This document shows, in pieces, positions 45,985-55,143 of a DNA stretch of 59,437 nucleotides (the first letter of the stretch is position 1; each line of letters begins with the position of its first letter). Origin of the DNA: Mycetocola sp. GTDB taxonomy: Bacteria > Actinomycetota > Actinomycetes > Actinomycetales > Microbacteriaceae. The position numbers were made by a program, and so were the translations under genes. The notes under the pieces are model-generated. The model had not been told where the DNA came from. It was given only the letters and a program-made list of their open reading frames with translations, and did no database searches. The DNA lies in assembly GCF_025464835.1 (NCBI RefSeq), contig NZ_JAODMP010000095.1:1-59437 (forward strand), read 5' to 3'.

Positions 45985-46887
45985 TCAAATCAGCACGTGG
46001 AGGGCCGCTGGGAGGATCTCGATGTCAATCGGAAGGGGACCGATTCGCTCACCATCCGCGTAGGCGACGATGCCTGGCGCGTCGATCCGAACCGTGCGGA
46101 GTGTCCGGAAGGCGACCAGGTCGAGCGTCGTATGCGTTCCGGAGAATACTTTGGGGAAGAACCGCAGCAGACGCAGCCTTCCGAGCGGGGCCACGGTGAA
46201 CAGATCGAGGACGCCGTCGTCCACTCGAGCATGGGGGACGATCCTCATCCCCCCTCCCAACGAGCCATTGTTGGCGACGGAAAGGAGTACGGCATCGACT
46301 GAGAACGATGTACCGTCGACGCTCAGCTCGTACCGGCGCGGGGCAAGGGAGATCAGTTCACGGAGCAGGGCGAGGGTGTACCTGCTCTTTCCTCGGGGTC
46401 GGCGCCAGGCGTTGGCTCTCTCGTTGACGAGGGCGTCGAATCCGGCCGAGACGATGCCCGCGAACCTGGTCTCTGAGCCCCCGTGGCGCACCACTCCCAC
46501 GTCGATGACCCGGCGTGGAGCGTCGAGGGCAGCGAGAAGCGTCCGGATGGCGGCGGCGGGATCGCCGAGAGGAATCCCGAGTCCGCGTGCTGTGTCGTTG
46601 CCCGTGCCGCTGGGTACGATACCGAGGGGAATCCTGGTGTCGGCCAGTTCGTTGACGGCAAGGCTGACCATGCCGTCTCCCCCGACGACGACCAGCGCGT
46701 CCGGGCGCTCGGCCAGGGCACGGCGGAGCGAGAGGCGCAGCAGATCGACGCTCGATTCCTGGAGAGCTGTGACATCGCATCCGGCGCTCGAAAGCGCTGC
46801 AACGACCACCCGTCCCGCATTCTGGTTGCGGCCGAATGAGGCGTCCGGGTTGATGGCAACGAGGATGCGGCGGGGGGTCGGGCTCAC
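45985..46887 (-). CDS. diacylglycerol/lipid kinase family protein
   Basis: This 300-residue protein has the DAGK catalytic fold. ILVAINPDASFGRN is at the start, the nucleotide loop is VVVGGDGMVSLAVNEL, and IPLGIVPSGTGNDTARGLGIP follows. The C-terminal half has NNGSLGGGMRIVPHARVDDG. Members phosphorylate diacylglycerol or related lipids with ATP; the specific lipid cannot be read here. The start is GTG at 46887 with a TACTGT box 5 nt upstream. Confidence 0.9.
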   Translation of the reverse strand: MSPTPRRILVAINPDASFGRNQNAGRVVVAALSSAGCDVTALQESSVDLLRLSLRRALAERPDALVVVGGDGMVSLAVNELADTRIPLGIVPSGTGNDTARGLGIPLGDPAAAIRTLLAALDAPRRVIDVGVVRHGGSETRFAGIVSAGFDALVNERANAWRRPRGKSRYTLALLRELISLAPRRYELSVDGTSFSVDAVLLSVANNGSLGGGMRIVPHARVDDGVLDLFTVAPLGRLRLLRFFPKVFSGTHTTLDLVAFRTLRTVRIDAPGIVAYADGERIGPLPIDIEILPAALHVLI

Positions 46888-46961
46888 GGTGCACAGTATG
46901 GCAGTGCCGTTTCCCTGCGCGCCCGCTTGAAAGCACCGGGCGGAGGGTATTAGCTCGGGGT

Positions 46962-47600
46962 ATGCGACTGACCAAGCTCGAACATGCGTCCCTGATCCTT
47001 GAAGACTCCGGCAAGAAGCTCTTTCTCGACCCGGGCTCGTTCACCACAGCGATCACCGAAGCGGCCCAGACGGTCGCCATCGTGATAACCCATGAGCACC
47101 CGGACCACTGGACCCCCGAACAGATCGACCGCATACTCGCGAAGAACCCCGATGCTCGGATCTTCGGGCCTGCCGGTGTCCAGGCGGCGGCCGGTGCTCT
47201 GCCTGTGGAGGTCGTGAAGGCCGGAGACGAAGTCGAGGTGGGGCCGTTCACCCTGCAATTCTTCGGCGAGAAGCATGCGGTCATCCACCAGTCCATCCCC
47301 GTCGTCGACAACGTGGGTGTCCTCGTGAACGGGTCCCTGTATTACGGCGGCGACTCCTACACGGTCCCGGAGGGCGTCGACGTCGATGTCCACGCAGTTC
47401 CCGCCGGCGCCCCGTGGCTCAAGATCGGTGACGTCATGGACTTCGTATTCGCAGTGAAACCGCGAAGGAGCTTCCCCACCCACGAGATGACGCTCTCGAA
47501 GGCGGGGAAGGACATGTCCAATGCCCGCATCAAATGGGCGACCGAGCAAGGCGGCGGCGAGTTCTTCCCGCTTGTGCCTGGCGACACACTCGACATCTAG
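46962..47600 (+). CDS. MBL-fold metal-dependent hydrolase (UlaG-like)
   Basis: This 212-residue protein has a metallo-beta-lactamase fold with the metal motif ITHEHPDHWTPEQI (HxHxDH pattern), YYGGDSYTVPEG carrying the bridging Asp, and a late His in SFPTHEMTLS. It resembles YtkL/UlaG-type hydrolases acting on small phosphorylated or lactone substrates. No signal peptide is present. It is divergent from the lipid kinase gene. Confidence 0.82.
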   Translation: MRLTKLEHASLILEDSGKKLFLDPGSFTTAITEAAQTVAIVITHEHPDHWTPEQIDRILAKNPDARIFGPAGVQAAAGALPVEVVKAGDEVEVGPFTLQFFGEKHAVIHQSIPVVDNVGVLVNGSLYYGGDSYTVPEGVDVDVHAVPAGAPWLKIGDVMDFVFAVKPRRSFPTHEMTLSKAGKDMSNARIKWATEQGGGEFFPLVPGDTLDI

Positions 47601-47675
47601 ACCGCAGCGGCAACCGCCCCGTTCTGTGGCAACCGGAGCGTGAACACCGTTCCCTGCCCTTCTAACTCTCCAGCA
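47597..47675 (-). pseudogene. C-terminal scrap of a histidine kinase
   Basis: The minus frame reads LEGQGTVFTLRLP and stops (TAG at 47599-47597). It matches the last strand of HATPase domains, as in GxGTxFTLRLP. About 23 codons are left. It overlaps the end of the response-regulator remnant in another frame. Confidence 0.6.
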
Positions 47676-47963
47676 CCCGCTCCACCTGCGCGCGGGCGAA
47701 TGGTTTCGGCAGGACATCGTCAGAATCGGGGAACTCGGTGGGGTCGAGCACGTTGGTCACGACGACGACACAGCCTGGTGTTCCTCTCGCAGTCGGGCGA
47801 TGAGGGTCGCCCCATCCATGCCGGGCAGGAGGAGATCGATCACGGCGACGTCCGGGCGGAACTCCCGGTCGGCGACGATCGCGTCCTCCGCGGATTCCGC
47901 GAGGACGGCGGTGCAGCCGGAACGTGCGAAGTTCTGTCGGAGCAGGGCCCGCGATTCGCTCAC
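47662..47963 (-). pseudogene. frameshifted response-regulator receiver domain
   Basis: From 47963 the frame gives ESRALLRQNFARSG, AEDAIVADREF and PDVAVIDLLLPGMDGATLIA, which is the phospho-Asp region of a receiver domain. Near 47775 a frame change is needed to continue with CVVVVTNVLDPTEF and VLPKPFARAQVERVLES, which contains the conserved Lys-Pro. The N-terminal acidic pocket is also out of frame or missing. With the kinase scrap this fills the 578-bp gap before the GH13 gene. Confidence 0.7.
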
Positions 47964-48178
47964 ACACCAGCAAGAACCAGATCTGACCCGGGTGGCATGC
48001 GGCCCGTGCAGCGCCGTCGCTCAGGTGATCTGTGTGCCGTGTTACACCAAAAAGCCCCCACATACCAAAGTTGCGTCTGCTTTACCGTTCGCTTCCCATT
48101 CCGGGGCATACTCGTGCTACCGAGTGCGGGAGTTTTGGACCGTTTCCCGCGCTGGTCGGAACAGAGGAGCGCGACAGG

Positions 48179-50431
48179 ATGACCGACGAACCCGAGATCG
48201 AGCCGATCGAGATCACCTATGACGAGGATCTCTATCCGGCGCGACCCAAGCGGCTTCGGCCTCGCTCGAACCTGCGGGCCAGCAAGATCCGCCGTTCGTT
48301 CTCGGATCCCCGGTCAGCCGACGCGTCGAACCCCTCCTATGTCGAATGGCTGACGCGCCAATCGATGTTGCGCGATGCCGAAGTACTCGGCAGGGGGCTC
48401 TCGGGGCAGCCCAGCATGTGGCGGCACCCCTATGCCCGGCCTGACGCCAGGCGAGCGATCCGCACGGCGTCCGTGTGGTTCACGGCATACCCGATCTCGC
48501 TGATCACCGCCCCAGGGCAGTCCTACCTGGCGGCGCTGGGGGAAGATGCGCTCTGGGAAGCGTTCGAGAAGATCGGAATCACTGCGGTGCACACCGGGCC
48601 GGTCAAACTGGCCGGCGGGATCACCGGCTGGACGAGTACGGCGAGCGTCGACGGCCACTTCGACCGGATCAGCACCCAGATCGACCCGGCATTCGGGTCG
48701 GATGACGAATTCCGGCAGGTATCGGATGCCGCGGATCGCCACGGCGGAAGCGTCATCGACGACATCGTTCCTGGGCACACCGGCAAGGGGGCCGACTTCC
48801 GCCTCGCCGAGATGGGTTACAAGGATTACCCCGGGATCTATCACATGATCGAGATCCCGGAGGAGGACTGGCACGAGCTGCCCCCTGTGCCAGACCACCG
48901 GGATTCGGTGAACCTTGACGCGGCGACAGAGAAGCGGCTCGCCGATCTCGGCTACATCATCGGTCAGCTGCAGCGGGTCATCTTCTACTCCCCTGGAACG
49001 AAGGAGACCAACTGGAGCGTGACGGCGCCTGTCCTCGGAGCCGACGGCAAAACCCGCCGCTGGGTGTACCTGCACTACTTCAAGCAGGGGCAGCCGTCGA
49101 TCAACTGGCTCGACCCCACCTTCGCGGGCATGCGGCTGGTCATCGGCGATGCACTGCACTCCCTCGGCGACCTGGGCTCCAGCGCCCTGCGGCTTGACGC
49201 GAATGGATTTCTCGGTGTCGAGAAGAGCGCGGAGGGCACGCCCGCCTGGTCGGAAGGGCATCCGCTGTCCGAAGCGGCCAACCACCTCATTGCCGGCATG
49301 GTGCGCAAGGTCGGCGGGTTCTCCTTCCAGGAGCTCAACCTCACGATCGAAGACATCCGGGACACGGGTCGCGTTGGCGCAGACCTGTCCTATGACTTCA
49401 TCAACCGCCCGGCGTATCAGCACGCCCTCGCGGTGGGCGACACCGAGTTCCTTCGGCTGACCCTTCGGACGTCCTTGACAACCGGAGTTCAACCGGTCGG
49501 CCTCGTGCACGCCCTGCAGAACCATGATGAGCTCACGTATGAGCTCGTCCACTGGGCGACGCTGCACCGGGCAGACCTGTACCCGTTCCGCGATGAGGAG
49601 ATGACCGGGGCGCAACTGGCCGAAACCATCCGGGCCGACCTCCTGGAGAAGCTCACCGGCGAGGCGGCCGACTACAACCTCGTGTTCACCACGAACGGGA
49701 TCGCGTGCACAACGGCATCCGTCATTGCCGCCGCTCAGGGTCTGCCGACCCTCGATTCGATCACCGACGACCACATCGACGACATCCAGCGTGCGCATCT
49801 TCTGCTCGTCATGTTCAACGCGTGGCAGCCAGGAGTCTTCGCTTTGTCGGCGTGGGACCTGCTGGGGATGCTGCCGTTGCCCTCGAGCGAGGTCCGGGAG
49901 CTGATCGCCGAGGGCGACACCCGGTGGGTTCACCGGGGCGCTCATGACCTCATGGACGTCGACACGGGGGCCGTGGCCTCCAGCTCAGGAATGCCACGCG
50001 GGCGTTCCCTCTACGGGTCGCTACCCGACCAGCTCGGTCGTGAGGACTCCTTCGCCAGCCAGGTGTCCCGCGTGCTCTCCATCCGTTCGACGCTCGGTAT
50101 CGATGTCGGGACACAACTGGACATCCCGGACGTCGCCCACCAGGGGATGCTCGTGATGGTTCACCGGCTCGACGATGGGGACCCTTCGATGGAAGACGCC
50201 CGGATCCAGGTGACCGTTCTCAACTTCACCGGCGAGACGATCGAGGGTACGGTTCGATCCGAGGCGTTGACCCCCCGTCGCACCGTGTACGACGCGACGA
50301 CCGGCGAGGAGATCGGGCGGGTCGACGACCTGCAGAGTTTCACGGTACGGCTGGCACCATACGCGGGGCTGTGCCTGCTGGGCCGCGATGCTGAGGAGGA
50401 GGAGCCGTCTGACACCGGTTCAGACGACTGA
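48179..50431 (+). CDS. GH13 alpha-amylase family enzyme (possibly trehalose-synthase-like)
   Basis: This 750-residue cytoplasmic protein has the GH13 catalytic barrel. Region I is [13 protein letters not shown], region II is ALRLDANGF with nucleophile Asp340, region III is FQELNL with Glu385, and region IV is ALQNHDEL with Asp450. A basic N-terminal extension ([19 protein letters not shown]) precedes the barrel, and a C-terminal beta-domain ends in an acidic tail. Relatives are often labelled maltose alpha-D-glucosyltransferase; I cannot confirm the reaction. ATG at 48179 has AGAGGAG upstream; the longer frame runs back through the regulator remnant. Confidence 0.82.
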   Translation: MTDEPEIEPIEITYDEDLYPARPKRLRPRSNLRASKIRRSFSDPRSADASNPSYVEWLTRQSMLRDAEVLGRGLSGQPSMWRHPYARPDARRAIRTASVWFTAYPISLITAPGQSYLAALGEDALWEAFEKIGITAVHTGPVKLAGGITGWTSTASVDGHFDRISTQIDPAFGSDDEFRQVSDAADRHGGSVIDDIVPGHTGKGADFRLAEMGYKDYPGIYHMIEIPEEDWHELPPVPDHRDSVNLDAATEKRLADLGYIIGQLQRVIFYSPGTKETNWSVTAPVLGADGKTRRWVYLHYFKQGQPSINWLDPTFAGMRLVIGDALHSLGDLGSSALRLDANGFLGVEKSAEGTPAWSEGHPLSEAANHLIAGMVRKVGGFSFQELNLTIEDIRDTGRVGADLSYDFINRPAYQHALAVGDTEFLRLTLRTSLTTGVQPVGLVHALQNHDELTYELVHWATLHRADLYPFRDEEMTGAQLAETIRADLLEKLTGEAADYNLVFTTNGIACTTASVIAAAQGLPTLDSITDDHIDDIQRAHLLLVMFNAWQPGVFALSAWDLLGMLPLPSSEVRELIAEGDTRWVHRGAHDLMDVDTGAVASSSGMPRGRSLYGSLPDQLGREDSFASQVSRVLSIRSTLGIDVGTQLDIPDVAHQGMLVMVHRLDDGDPSMEDARIQVTVLNFTGETIEGTVRSEALTPRRTVYDATTGEEIGRVDDLQSFTVRLAPYAGLCLLGRDAEEEEPSDTGSDD

Positions 50432-50480
50432 CGGCGGATGCTTCTGAGTCTCGGCCGGGAGCACCCGCGCGGCGCGGGCG

Positions 50481-51149
50481 TCAGAGAGTGACGCCACGTG
50501 CCGCCAGGAAGGGCCCGGGGTTGACGAAAACGCTGATCCGGATCTTCAGGTCGAGATGGCAGCCGGTCACGACACCCGTCGCACCGACCTTCGCGATGGC
50601 AGTTCCTGCCTTCACCAGTTGGCCGACCGAGACGTTGAGCGACCCTGTCTGCGCGTGGCCGTAGAGGGACTCGACACCGCTGCCGTGGTCGATGATCACG
50701 CGCTCCCCGAACGAGCCCGCGTTGCCGGCGAACGTCACCCGCCCGGGCGAGATCGCTTTGATCGGAGTGCCACACGCAGAACCGAAGTCGACGCCGTCGT
50801 GGAAGGTGTTCGAGCATCCGACGGTGTTGCAGATGACTCTCCGGGGGCCGTACGGCGACGTGACTTTTGCGGTCACCGGTCGAATCCAGGGGGCGTTGGC
50901 GTCATGCATGTAGTTGCCGCCTCTGCCTGCGGGGCCGGCGTTCTGGGATGGGCTCTCGCTTGCGGCGACAGCGGCCCCTGGCAGTGCGGTGCCGGCTCCG
51001 TGCGCCGGGACAGCAACGGTTCCGACCAGAGCGGGCACGGCGATGACGATCACGAGCAGGGATCGGAGAGAGCCGAGCCTTCGTCGCCTCGGGGCTCGCG
51101 GAACGGGAATCTGCGTCCCGTCGCGGAGAGGCATGGTCAGGTGGATCAT
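50481..51149 (-). CDS. secreted M23-like protein with an altered zinc site
   Basis: This 222-residue protein has a hydrophobic export segment at ~29-50 after an Arg-rich start. The LytM/M23 domain covers ~90-215. His117 and Asp121 (FHDGVDFGS) match the first zinc motif, and His165 (SLYGHAQ) matches the catalytic His. The usual HxH motif is HLD (198-200), so a zinc-ligand His is replaced by Asp. It may be a reduced or inactive peptidoglycan hydrolase, like EnvC/NlpD-type regulators, or use Asp as a ligand. It is convergent with GH13. Confidence 0.83.
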   Translation of the reverse strand: MIHLTMPLRDGTQIPVPRAPRRRRLGSLRSLLVIVIAVPALVGTVAVPAHGAGTALPGAAVAASESPSQNAGPAGRGGNYMHDANAPWIRPVTAKVTSPYGPRRVICNTVGCSNTFHDGVDFGSACGTPIKAISPGRVTFAGNAGSFGERVIIDHGSGVESLYGHAQTGSLNVSVGQLVKAGTAIAKVGATGVVTGCHLDLKIRISVFVNPGPFLAARGVTL

Positions 51150-51451
51150 TGGCTTTGTCCTGTCCGGTCACGGAGGTCACGTCGAAATCATCAGCGAGAA
51201 GCCAGTGTGGAACGAAAAGCAACCTCGCCCTCGACGTGAAGACCGTGCTCGCGGTCCCCCCAAGCGCCGCAACCTGATCGTACCGTTCAACCTGCGCGCT
51301 CATGGCGATTGACGTCGAACGAATTTATCCGGCCGCCTATAGTCTGGCACTTCCTGCAGGAATTGAGGGAGACCCCGTCGCGAGGTTGCGAATCTCGCGA
51401 TTGTTATGGCGCGGTCGCCTGCCCCGTCGACGACCTCTGCTTTTCCGTGGT

Positions 51452-51470
51452 TTAGGATTGCCTTACCTTC
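51452..51470 (+). promoter_or_regulatory. DtxR/IdeR-type iron box upstream of the Fe3+ transporter
   Basis: TTAGGATTGCCTTACCTTC matches the iron-box consensus TTAGGTTAGGCTAACCTAA at 13 of 19 positions. It overlaps a possible -10 (TAGGAT) and lies 23 nt before the binding-protein ATG. Iron-dependent repression of 51494-55133 is inferred. Confidence 0.65.
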
Positions 51471-51493
51471 CCACAACGGACTGAAAGGTCCTC

Positions 51494-52531
51494 ATGCTTC
51501 CACGCTCGCGCCTCGCTCTTCTCGCCCCGGTCACGATCGGCGCGTTGCTCCTTGCCGGTTGCACCGCTGTCGGTTCCGGTGCAGAGGACAGCTCGACCTC
51601 GGACGACGCTCTCGTTGTCTACAACGCGCAGCACGAGGAACTCACGGCAGAGTGGGCGGATGCGTTCACCGAGCAAACAGGGATCGAGGTGGTGCTCCGA
51701 AACGGCGACGACAGCGAACTCGGCAACCAACTCGTTCAGGAGGGGTCCGCGTCGAAAGCCGACGTGTTCCTCACCGAGAACTCACCCGCGATGTCTCTCG
51801 TCGAGCAGGCCGGTCTCCTGGCCCCGGTCGATGAGGCCACTCTCGCTCTCGTGCCTGAGCAGTATCGGCCTGTGTCCGGCGAGTGGACCGGCATTGCCGC
51901 CCGGTCGACAGTGCTCGTCTACAACCCGGAGCTCATCTCTGAGGCCGAGCTGCCCGCCTCGCTCCTTGACCTTGCCGAGCCGGAGTGGAAGGGGCGCTGG
52001 GGGGCAGCCCCGGCAAAGGCCGACTTCCAGGCCATCGTCTCAGCAGTGGTCGAGACGCAGGGTGAGCACGGCGCGCGCGAATGGCTTGAGGGGATGGCGA
52101 CGAATGCCACCGAGTACCGAAACAACATCGTCACCATGAAGGCCGTCAACGCCGGTGAGGTACCGGTCGGCATCATCTACCACTACTACTGGTACCGCGA
52201 TCAGGACCGCGCTGCTGAAGACAGCGGCAACACGAAACTGCATTATTTCGGCAATCAGGATCCGGGTGCCTTCGTGAGCGTATCGGGCGGGGGCGTGCTC
52301 AAGAACGCGCCGCACGCCGATGAGGCGCAGCAGTTCCTTGCCTTCATCAACGGTGAGCAGGGCCAGAAGATCCTCGGCGATGGCTACAGCTTCGAGTACC
52401 CGGTCGCGTCCGGCGTTGCGGCGAAATCCGAGCTGCCACCGCTCGACGGTCTGAACGCACCAGCGATCGACCCATCCACGCTCAACGGCCCGAAGGTCAT
52501 CGAGCTCATGACGGAAGCCGGCCTGCTCTGA
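51494..52531 (+). CDS. Fe3+ ABC transporter, substrate-binding lipoprotein
   Basis: This 345-residue protein has a lipoprotein signal with lipobox LLLAGC (Cys23) and a periplasmic-binding fold of the FbpA/SfuA type. Iron-binding Tyr residues are suggested by IIYHYYWYRDQ. LVVYNAQHEELTAEWADAF and GTGIEV-like segments are standard for the family. It has an AAAGG Shine-Dalgarno and lies behind an iron box. The permease frame begins at the stop codon and an ATPase follows, so one operon encodes the complete importer. Confidence 0.92.
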   Translation: MLPRSRLALLAPVTIGALLLAGCTAVGSGAEDSSTSDDALVVYNAQHEELTAEWADAFTEQTGIEVVLRNGDDSELGNQLVQEGSASKADVFLTENSPAMSLVEQAGLLAPVDEATLALVPEQYRPVSGEWTGIAARSTVLVYNPELISEAELPASLLDLAEPEWKGRWGAAPAKADFQAIVSAVVETQGEHGAREWLEGMATNATEYRNNIVTMKAVNAGEVPVGIIYHYYWYRDQDRAAEDSGNTKLHYFGNQDPGAFVSVSGGGVLKNAPHADEAQQFLAFINGEQGQKILGDGYSFEYPVASGVAAKSELPPLDGLNAPAIDPSTLNGPKVIELMTEAGLL

Positions 52532-54084
52532 CCACACTGACCGCAAGGCCACCGCGGAACACGACGCACGGGCGTCGTGCTCCCGCGGCTCTCGTCGCGC
52601 TTGTCGCCGTGCTCGCGCTCGGCGCGCTCGTGCCGATCGGTTTCGTTCTGCAGGCTGCGATCGCCATGGGCTGGGATGAGCTCTCGGCACTGGTCTTCCG
52701 GCCGAAAGTCGGTGAGTTGCTCGTCAACACGGTGTCGCTCGTCGTGATCGGTGTGCCGGCATCCGCCGTGCTCGGCGTCGGCGGCGCCTGGCTCGTCGAA
52801 CGCACCGCGCTGCCGGGCCGCCGACTGTTCGCGGTGGCGTTCGCAGCGCCGCTTGCGATACCCGCTTTCGTCGCCAGTTACGGATGGGCCAGCGCGGTGC
52901 CATCGATCAGCGGGCTCTGGGGCGGCGTGCTCGTAGCGGTGACAGCGTATTTCCCGCTCGTCTACCTGCCAGCCCTGGCAGCGATCCGCGGGTTGGACCC
53001 TGGGCTCGAGGAGTCGGCGCGGTCGCTCGGCATGGGTTCGGTGGCGGTTTTCTTTCGCGTCGTGTTGCCGCAGCTGCGCCTGGCAGTGCTGGGCGGCGGA
53101 CTGGTCGTCGCACTCCACCTACTCGCTGAGTACGGCGCATTCGCCTTCCTGCGGTTCGACACGTTTACCACCGCTATCGTCGTCGCCTATCAGGCGACCT
53201 TCGCCGGGCCCAATGCGGCTGCACTCGGGCTGGTGTTGCTGCTGCTGTGCTTCGCGCTGCTCACCGTCGAGTCCCTCGCCAGGGGCAACGCACGGTACGC
53301 CAGGGTCGGCGGCGGTTCGCCGCATCCGCCCGTGCGGCTGCCCCTCGGGCGTCTTGCCCCGCTCGCGGTTTTCGGGGCGGTCTGTGTGGTCGCGGCGTCG
53401 ACCATCGTGCCGCTCGCGAGTGTCGTGCGCTGGCTGTTCCGAGCCGACGCCACCGACCTGGGAGCCCTCGCATCGGCGACGGGCCAGACTTTGGCTCTCT
53501 CCCTCGCGGGAGCAGTCTGCGCGATCGCCGTTGCACTCGCATTCGCCTGGTTGTCGGTTCGGTACCCCGGGCGGCTCTCGCGCCTGCTCGAGGGTGCTGC
53601 GTTCCTCACCAGCAGCCTCCCGGCGATCATCGTCGCCCTCGCGCTCGTCGCGACGACACTGGCGTTCGCCCCAGGTCTCTACCAGACTGCCTTCACGGTG
53701 ATCGCGGCCTACGTCGTCATCTTCCTCCCTCGCGCGCTGGTACCGCTGCGAGCGGGGCTCGCGCAAGTACCTGAGTCATTGGAAGAGGCGGCTCGGTCGC
53801 TGGGGATCGCACCGCTCCTCGCCCGGTTGCGAGTGACCGTGCCGCTCCTTGTGCCTGCGGTGTGCGCCGGCGGCGCCCTTGTCGCTCTCGGCGCGGCGAA
53901 CGAGCTCACCGCGACGCTGCTGCTCGCACCGACCGGGACCCGAACCGTCGCGACGAGCTTCTGGTCTGCGGCGTCCTCGCTCGACTACCCGACGGCAGCT
54001 CCATACGCGATCGTGCTGGTGCTCCTCTCGTGCCCGGCGGTTGCTCTCATGTTTGCACACGCGACCGGACGGAACCTTCGATGA
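52528..54084 (+). CDS. Fe3+ ABC transporter permease (fused two-half FbpB type)
   Basis: This ~518-residue protein has about 12 membrane segments and two copies of the permease EAA-type loop, EESARSLGMGSVAVFFRVVLPQ and EEAARSLGIAPLLARLRVTVP, one per half. The start is uncertain. The frame opens at CTG 52528, overlapping the binding-protein stop as CTGA, and the first membrane segment begins near codon 20. The next GTG at 52609 would cut that segment. CTG with a GGAAG 10 nt upstream is therefore my choice. Its stop overlaps the ATPase ATG. Confidence 0.88.
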   Translation: MTTLTARPPRNTTHGRRAPAALVALVAVLALGALVPIGFVLQAAIAMGWDELSALVFRPKVGELLVNTVSLVVIGVPASAVLGVGGAWLVERTALPGRRLFAVAFAAPLAIPAFVASYGWASAVPSISGLWGGVLVAVTAYFPLVYLPALAAIRGLDPGLEESARSLGMGSVAVFFRVVLPQLRLAVLGGGLVVALHLLAEYGAFAFLRFDTFTTAIVVAYQATFAGPNAAALGLVLLLLCFALLTVESLARGNARYARVGGGSPHPPVRLPLGRLAPLAVFGAVCVVAASTIVPLASVVRWLFRADATDLGALASATGQTLALSLAGAVCAIAVALAFAWLSVRYPGRLSRLLEGAAFLTSSLPAIIVALALVATTLAFAPGLYQTAFTVIAAYVVIFLPRALVPLRAGLAQVPESLEEAARSLGIAPLLARLRVTVPLLVPAVCAGGALVALGAANELTATLLLAPTGTRTVATSFWSAASSLDYPTAAPYAIVLVLLSCPAVALMFAHATGRNLR

Positions 54085-55133
54085 CCCTGAGCCTCAGCGG
54101 CCTCTCAAAATCGTTCGGCACCACCCGGGTGCTCCGCGATGTCACCCTCGAGGTGCCTGAAGGCACCCGGATTGCTCTCGTGGGGTCGTCCGGAAGCGGC
54201 AAGAGCACACTGCTGCGGCTGATCGCTGGTTTCGAACGACCTGACGCCGGGACCATCGCTCTCGGCGACCGCGAGCTCGCGGGTCCGCGGTCGACGGTTC
54301 CGGCGCATCGGCGGGGCATCGGCTACGTCGCACAGGACGGGGCCTTGTTCCCGCACCTCTCGGTCGCGCGCAACATCGCCTTCGGGATGCCGCGGGGGGC
54401 ACGCCACGTTGCGCGCGTTCACGAGTTGATGGAGCTGGCCTCACTCGACCAGACTCTGGCTGATCGCATGCCGCACGAGCTCTCGGGCGGGCAGCAGCAG
54501 CGGGTCGCCCTTGCTCGGGCCCTGACACAGCAGCCGAAGGTGATCCTGCTCGACGAACCGTTCAGTGCGCTGGACACCGGCCTTCGTGCCCAGACGCGGC
54601 AGGCCGTGGTCGACATGCTCGAGCGCAGCGGCGTGACCGCCATGCTCGTTACTCACGACCGGGATGAGGCCCTCTCCTTCGGCCAGCAGGTCGGCGTGCT
54701 GGCCGGTGGCCGGCTTGTGCAGGCGGGCGCCCCGACCGGGGTATTCGATGCGCCCATCGATGTGCGCGTCGCCGAGTTCCTCGGCGACGTCATGCTCGTG
54801 TCGGCACGCTCAGCAGGCACCGACGCCGTCGATTGCGCGTTCGGACGACTCCCCGTGCGGCACGACCGCAGCGGTGGCGCCGCCAGGGTCCGTGCAATGG
54901 TGCGGCCGGAGCAGGTGCGACTTGCACCGGCGGTCGACGGCGGTAATGCGACGGTGGTCAGCATCCGCTCAACCGGTGCGGGCGCCGATCTCACACTGCG
55001 GTTCGGCGGGGGGAGCTTCCCGGCAGAGGCGACCCACCGGGTGCCGCTGCACGCGGCGGCACGGTTCCAGGCTGGATGCCAGGTGCAGATCACCGTCGAC
55101 GGCGGTGTGGTGCTCTACCCGCGCCACGAATAG
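54081..55133 (+). CDS. Fe3+ ABC transporter ATPase
   Basis: This 350-residue protein has Walker [10 protein letters not shown] (~36-44), Q-loop [14 protein letters not shown], signature [16 protein letters not shown] and Walker [15 protein letters not shown]-terminal TOBE-like regulatory domain ([14 protein letters not shown]) is as in FbpC. The ATG overlaps the permease stop (ATGA). It is convergent with the A-PCP-AT3 gene, 10 bp away. Confidence 0.94.
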   Translation: MTLSLSGLSKSFGTTRVLRDVTLEVPEGTRIALVGSSGSGKSTLLRLIAGFERPDAGTIALGDRELAGPRSTVPAHRRGIGYVAQDGALFPHLSVARNIAFGMPRGARHVARVHELMELASLDQTLADRMPHELSGGQQQRVALARALTQQPKVILLDEPFSALDTGLRAQTRQAVVDMLERSGVTAMLVTHDRDEALSFGQQVGVLAGGRLVQAGAPTGVFDAPIDVRVAEFLGDVMLVSARSAGTDAVDCAFGRLPVRHDRSGGAARVRAMVRPEQVRLAPAVDGGNATVVSIRSTGAGADLTLRFGGGSFPAEATHRVPLHAAARFQAGCQVQITVDGGVVLYPRHE

Positions 55134-55143
55134 CCGGCATCCG

